Below, piece by piece: positions 62,649 to 64,000 of a stretch of DNA of 64,000 nt. The first letter of the stretch is position 1. Every line of letters begins with the position of its first letter. Location of the stretch: the NCBI GenBank assembly GCA_902595555.1, contig CACJQM010000001.1, positions 124,001 to 188,000 on the forward strand. The letters run 5' to 3'. The position numbers and the translations under genes were made by a program. This stretch comes from an uncultured Bacteroidota bacterium. GTDB lineage: Bacteria > Bacteroidota > Bacteroidia > Flavobacteriales > Flavobacteriaceae. The notes under the pieces are model-generated. The model was not told where the DNA came from and did no database searches. It saw only the letters and a program-made list of their open reading frames with translations.

Positions 62649-63833
62649 TTAGATATTCATTTTTGATTTGATTTGACTTACCATTGAAGTTAAATCTGAA
62701 TCCTTAACAGTCCAAAAGTCAGAAAGTTTAGCTAACATAGCATCAACTTCAGCTTTTGTAAAATGTGGGTTATCATTTCCATCATTAGTAAACTGAAGAC
62801 TCATGATAAAACCATATCCTTCAGATAATGCATGAAATGCATCTGCAGTATTACCTGCTGCCATCTTGCTCATGTAACCGTTTAAGTAATCAACAGATTT
62901 GTATCCAATCACTTTTGATAGGTTAATCTTGATGATATTAGCTTGAGCATCTCTAACTTCATAGTTTCCAGCAACAATTGCTGCTCTACCTAATTTAAAG
63001 GCATCATAAACTGTTTGAGAAATACCAGGCATGTTACTATCATTAATTTTTTTGAAATATTTATTTAATGTAGTTCCATTTCCAGTTGGTGCTGATCCTA
63101 AATCAGCTCTAGAGTAATCCGCTTCCTGACCGTAAAGGTATCCAAAAGCTTCATCCCATTTATGCTCCATATCAGTGTAGTTTTTACCGCTTGCTAAGGT
63201 ACCATTAGTATTATCATCTCTTCTTGTTCCTGAATCAAGTTGACAAGGTTGTAGATAATTATTAACGATCTGATCTAAACACATTCCACCAATTAAACCT
63301 TTCACGAAAGTTTGATCGATTTCGTGTCCTGCACCATTAACATGAATACTCCTTGTAGCATCAGTTAATTTACCTGCAACACCTGCGCTAGCATCTGCAC
63401 TCCAAGCAGAAACAACATTAGCAGTAAAGTCAGCTATTTGATCATCGAATTGAGCTTGAGTTGCTGAATTACCAGCAGCACAACCAGCAGAAGTTTTACT
63501 TCTAACTTTTTTGCCTGTTCCGTTCAATGCAGCATTCATAAATCCAGCACCGTCTGCAAACATTGCATCAATTTGAGCTTCAGTGTAAAATTTTTGAGCT
63601 CCACTACCATCATCAGCCTTTGAATTTAACGCGTTATAGATAGCATCTACTTGATTTAATCTAGTAGTTTGTCCTGAGAAAGATACCGTTGATACACCAT
63701 CTCTAAGGAATTCATATGTTGCTGGAGCCGTAACTTCAATAACATTGTCATCATTATCTGAATCACATGAAACAAATAAAAACGAAGTAATCATTACTAA
63801 ACACACCTTTAAAATTGATTTGTAATTTTTCAT
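62649..63833 (-). CDS. DUF4856 family lipoprotein
   Basis: 394 residues; lipobox FVSC (Cys23) then DSDNDDN, an acidic surface-export-like tail. VTAPATYEFLRDGVSTVSFSGQTTRLNQ at the N-end and a helical body with AAGCAAGNS, GMCLDQIVNNYL, DMEHKWDEAFGYLYG and LSEGYGFIMSL identify DUF4856, a family found with imelysins in Bacteroidota. Its codon and amino-acid use is richer in Ala, Gly and Asp than neighbours, suggesting high expression. It is first in the operon, with a palindromic operator upstream and a terminator directly after it. Confidence 0.86.
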   Translation of the reverse strand: MKNYKSILKVCLVMITSFLFVSCDSDNDDNVIEVTAPATYEFLRDGVSTVSFSGQTTRLNQVDAIYNALNSKADDGSGAQKFYTEAQIDAMFADGAGFMNAALNGTGKKVRSKTSAGCAAGNSATQAQFDDQIADFTANVVSAWSADASAGVAGKLTDATRSIHVNGAGHEIDQTFVKGLIGGMCLDQIVNNYLQPCQLDSGTRRDDNTNGTLASGKNYTDMEHKWDEAFGYLYGQEADYSRADLGSAPTGNGTTLNKYFKKINDSNMPGISQTVYDAFKLGRAAIVAGNYEVRDAQANIIKINLSKVIGYKSVDYLNGYMSKMAAGNTADAFHALSEGYGFIMSLQFTNDGNDNPHFTKAEVDAMLAKLSDFWTVKDSDLTSMVSQIKSKMNI

Positions 63834-63851
63834 TTTTTATTTTATTTTCGG

Positions 63852-63859
63852 CGAATATA
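63852..63859 (-). promoter_or_regulatory. Probable -7 box of the DUF4856 operon
   Basis: TATATTCG on the minus strand, a one-base variant of TAnnTTTG. The start would be near 63846, giving a leader of about a dozen bases before ATG 63833. The palindrome at 63864-63888 lies immediately upstream. Confidence 0.5.
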
Positions 63860-63863
63860 TATA

Positions 63864-63888
63864 TTTATTTAGAATTATTCTAAATAAA
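63864..63888. promoter_or_regulatory. Perfect 12-1-12 palindrome, Fur/Irr-like operator
   Basis: TTTATTTAGAAT (63864-63875), centre T, ATTCTAAATAAA (63877-63888), every arm base paired. The core TTTAGAA NNN TTCTAAA equals the ICE/Irr-box consensus as I remember it, and the inner 7-1-7 (TTAGAAT T ATTCTAA) has Fur-family geometry. It ends 4 bases from the -7 box of the DUF4856 operon and would block the -33 region. It may also serve the divergent lipoprotein at 63947. Confidence 0.7.
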
Positions 63889-63946
63889 AATAATTTTTTT
63901 TTTAATATTGTTTAAACTAATTTCGTCGATCTAAAAAAAGTAAAAT

Positions 63947-64000
63947 ATGAAGAACTATATCTACCTTGTTGTTATTGTCTTATTATCAAGTTGTATGCCA
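63947..64000 (+). CDS. N-terminus of a lipoprotein, cut by window end
   Basis: ATG 63947 opens 18 codons: MKNYIYLVVIVLLSSCMP, a signal peptide with lipobox LSSC. The gene continues beyond the window. It is divergent from the DUF4856 operon with 113 bases between, and the perfect palindrome lies in that gap, so it may be in the same regulon. A TAATTTCG sequence at 63918-63925 is a possible -7 box. Confidence 0.6.
   Translation, partial: MKNYIYLVVIVLLSSCMP

Overview
The window reads as a piece of chromosome from a free-living, probably marine member of the Flavobacteriaceae (Bacteroidota). The base composition is strongly AT-rich. Intergenic spaces are short, and no gene-free stretch exceeds 300 bases. 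Promoters of the TTTG / TAnnTTTG type are recognisable and Shine-Dalgarno sequences are not. Many proteins belong to families typical of Flavobacteriia (DUF2911, DUF2520, DUF4293, DUF6095, DUF3050, DUF4856, PorT-type barrels, BshB1, CdaA beside FolP). I see no insertion sequence, prophage, CRISPR array or rRNA.

Layout. 1-9.5 kb: a DUF2911 protein; a four-gene set (DUF2520, KdsC-like phosphatase, a 26-residue membrane micro-ORF, sodium/solute symporter); ndk; DciA-like and recF; a TPR membrane protein; ribH; carotenoid genes crtI-crtB-crtZ. 9.5-19 kb: tRNA-Lys and tRNA-Leu, aroK, a phosphoribosyltransferase, an FKBP lipoprotein, a small outer-membrane barrel, a split transketolase, tgt, an LptF/G permease, accA and dnaB. 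19-30 kb: thrS-infC-rpmI-rplT, DUF6095, lgt, yidD, cysS, folE, a FadL-like porin, a Tyr/Gly-rich lipoprotein, proS and tRNA-Glu. 30-47 kb: rpsT, rho, truA, an ABC exporter, cdaA, folP, DUF1599, an orphan permease, tpiA, clpS, a peroxidase, a Cys/Met lyase, bshB1, tRNA-His, a CPXCG protein, a GHL10 hydrolase, an M28 peptidase, a sulfatase, DUF3050 and a LysE exporter.

47.9-57.0 kb is one uninterrupted minus-strand block, hemA-hemC-hemD-hemB-hemL-hemE-hemN-hemH-hemJ, which covers the C5 route from glutamyl-tRNA to protoheme apart from gltX. 57.3-63.8 kb is a second minus-strand operon: a DUF4856 lipoprotein, an imelysin lipoprotein, an HTTM membrane protein, a TonB-dependent receptor and a DCC thiol-redox protein. 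I infer that it takes up iron or heme.

The most interesting signal lies around these two operons. A perfect 12-1-12 palindrome with core TTTAGAA NNN TTCTAAA sits on the promoter of the DUF4856 operon. A near-copy (22 of 25 positions) lies between the two operons, and a degenerate copy lies on the likely hemA promoter. The core has the 7-1-7 layout of Fur-family boxes and equals the Irr/ICE consensus I remember from alphaproteobacteria. The near-copy sits at the start of a possible ~110-nt plus-strand RNA that ends in a strong intrinsic terminator and has no protein gene to serve. The simplest reading is one metal- or heme-responsive regulator controlling heme synthesis, a new type of iron-import operon and perhaps a small regulatory RNA. 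This is inference and needs the searches and experiments listed.

Two wider patterns also stand out. Eleven of the twelve convergent gene pairs overlap at their 3' ends, five of them through a 4-base dual stop. Non-ATG starts are frequent, including an apparent AUA start for infC.
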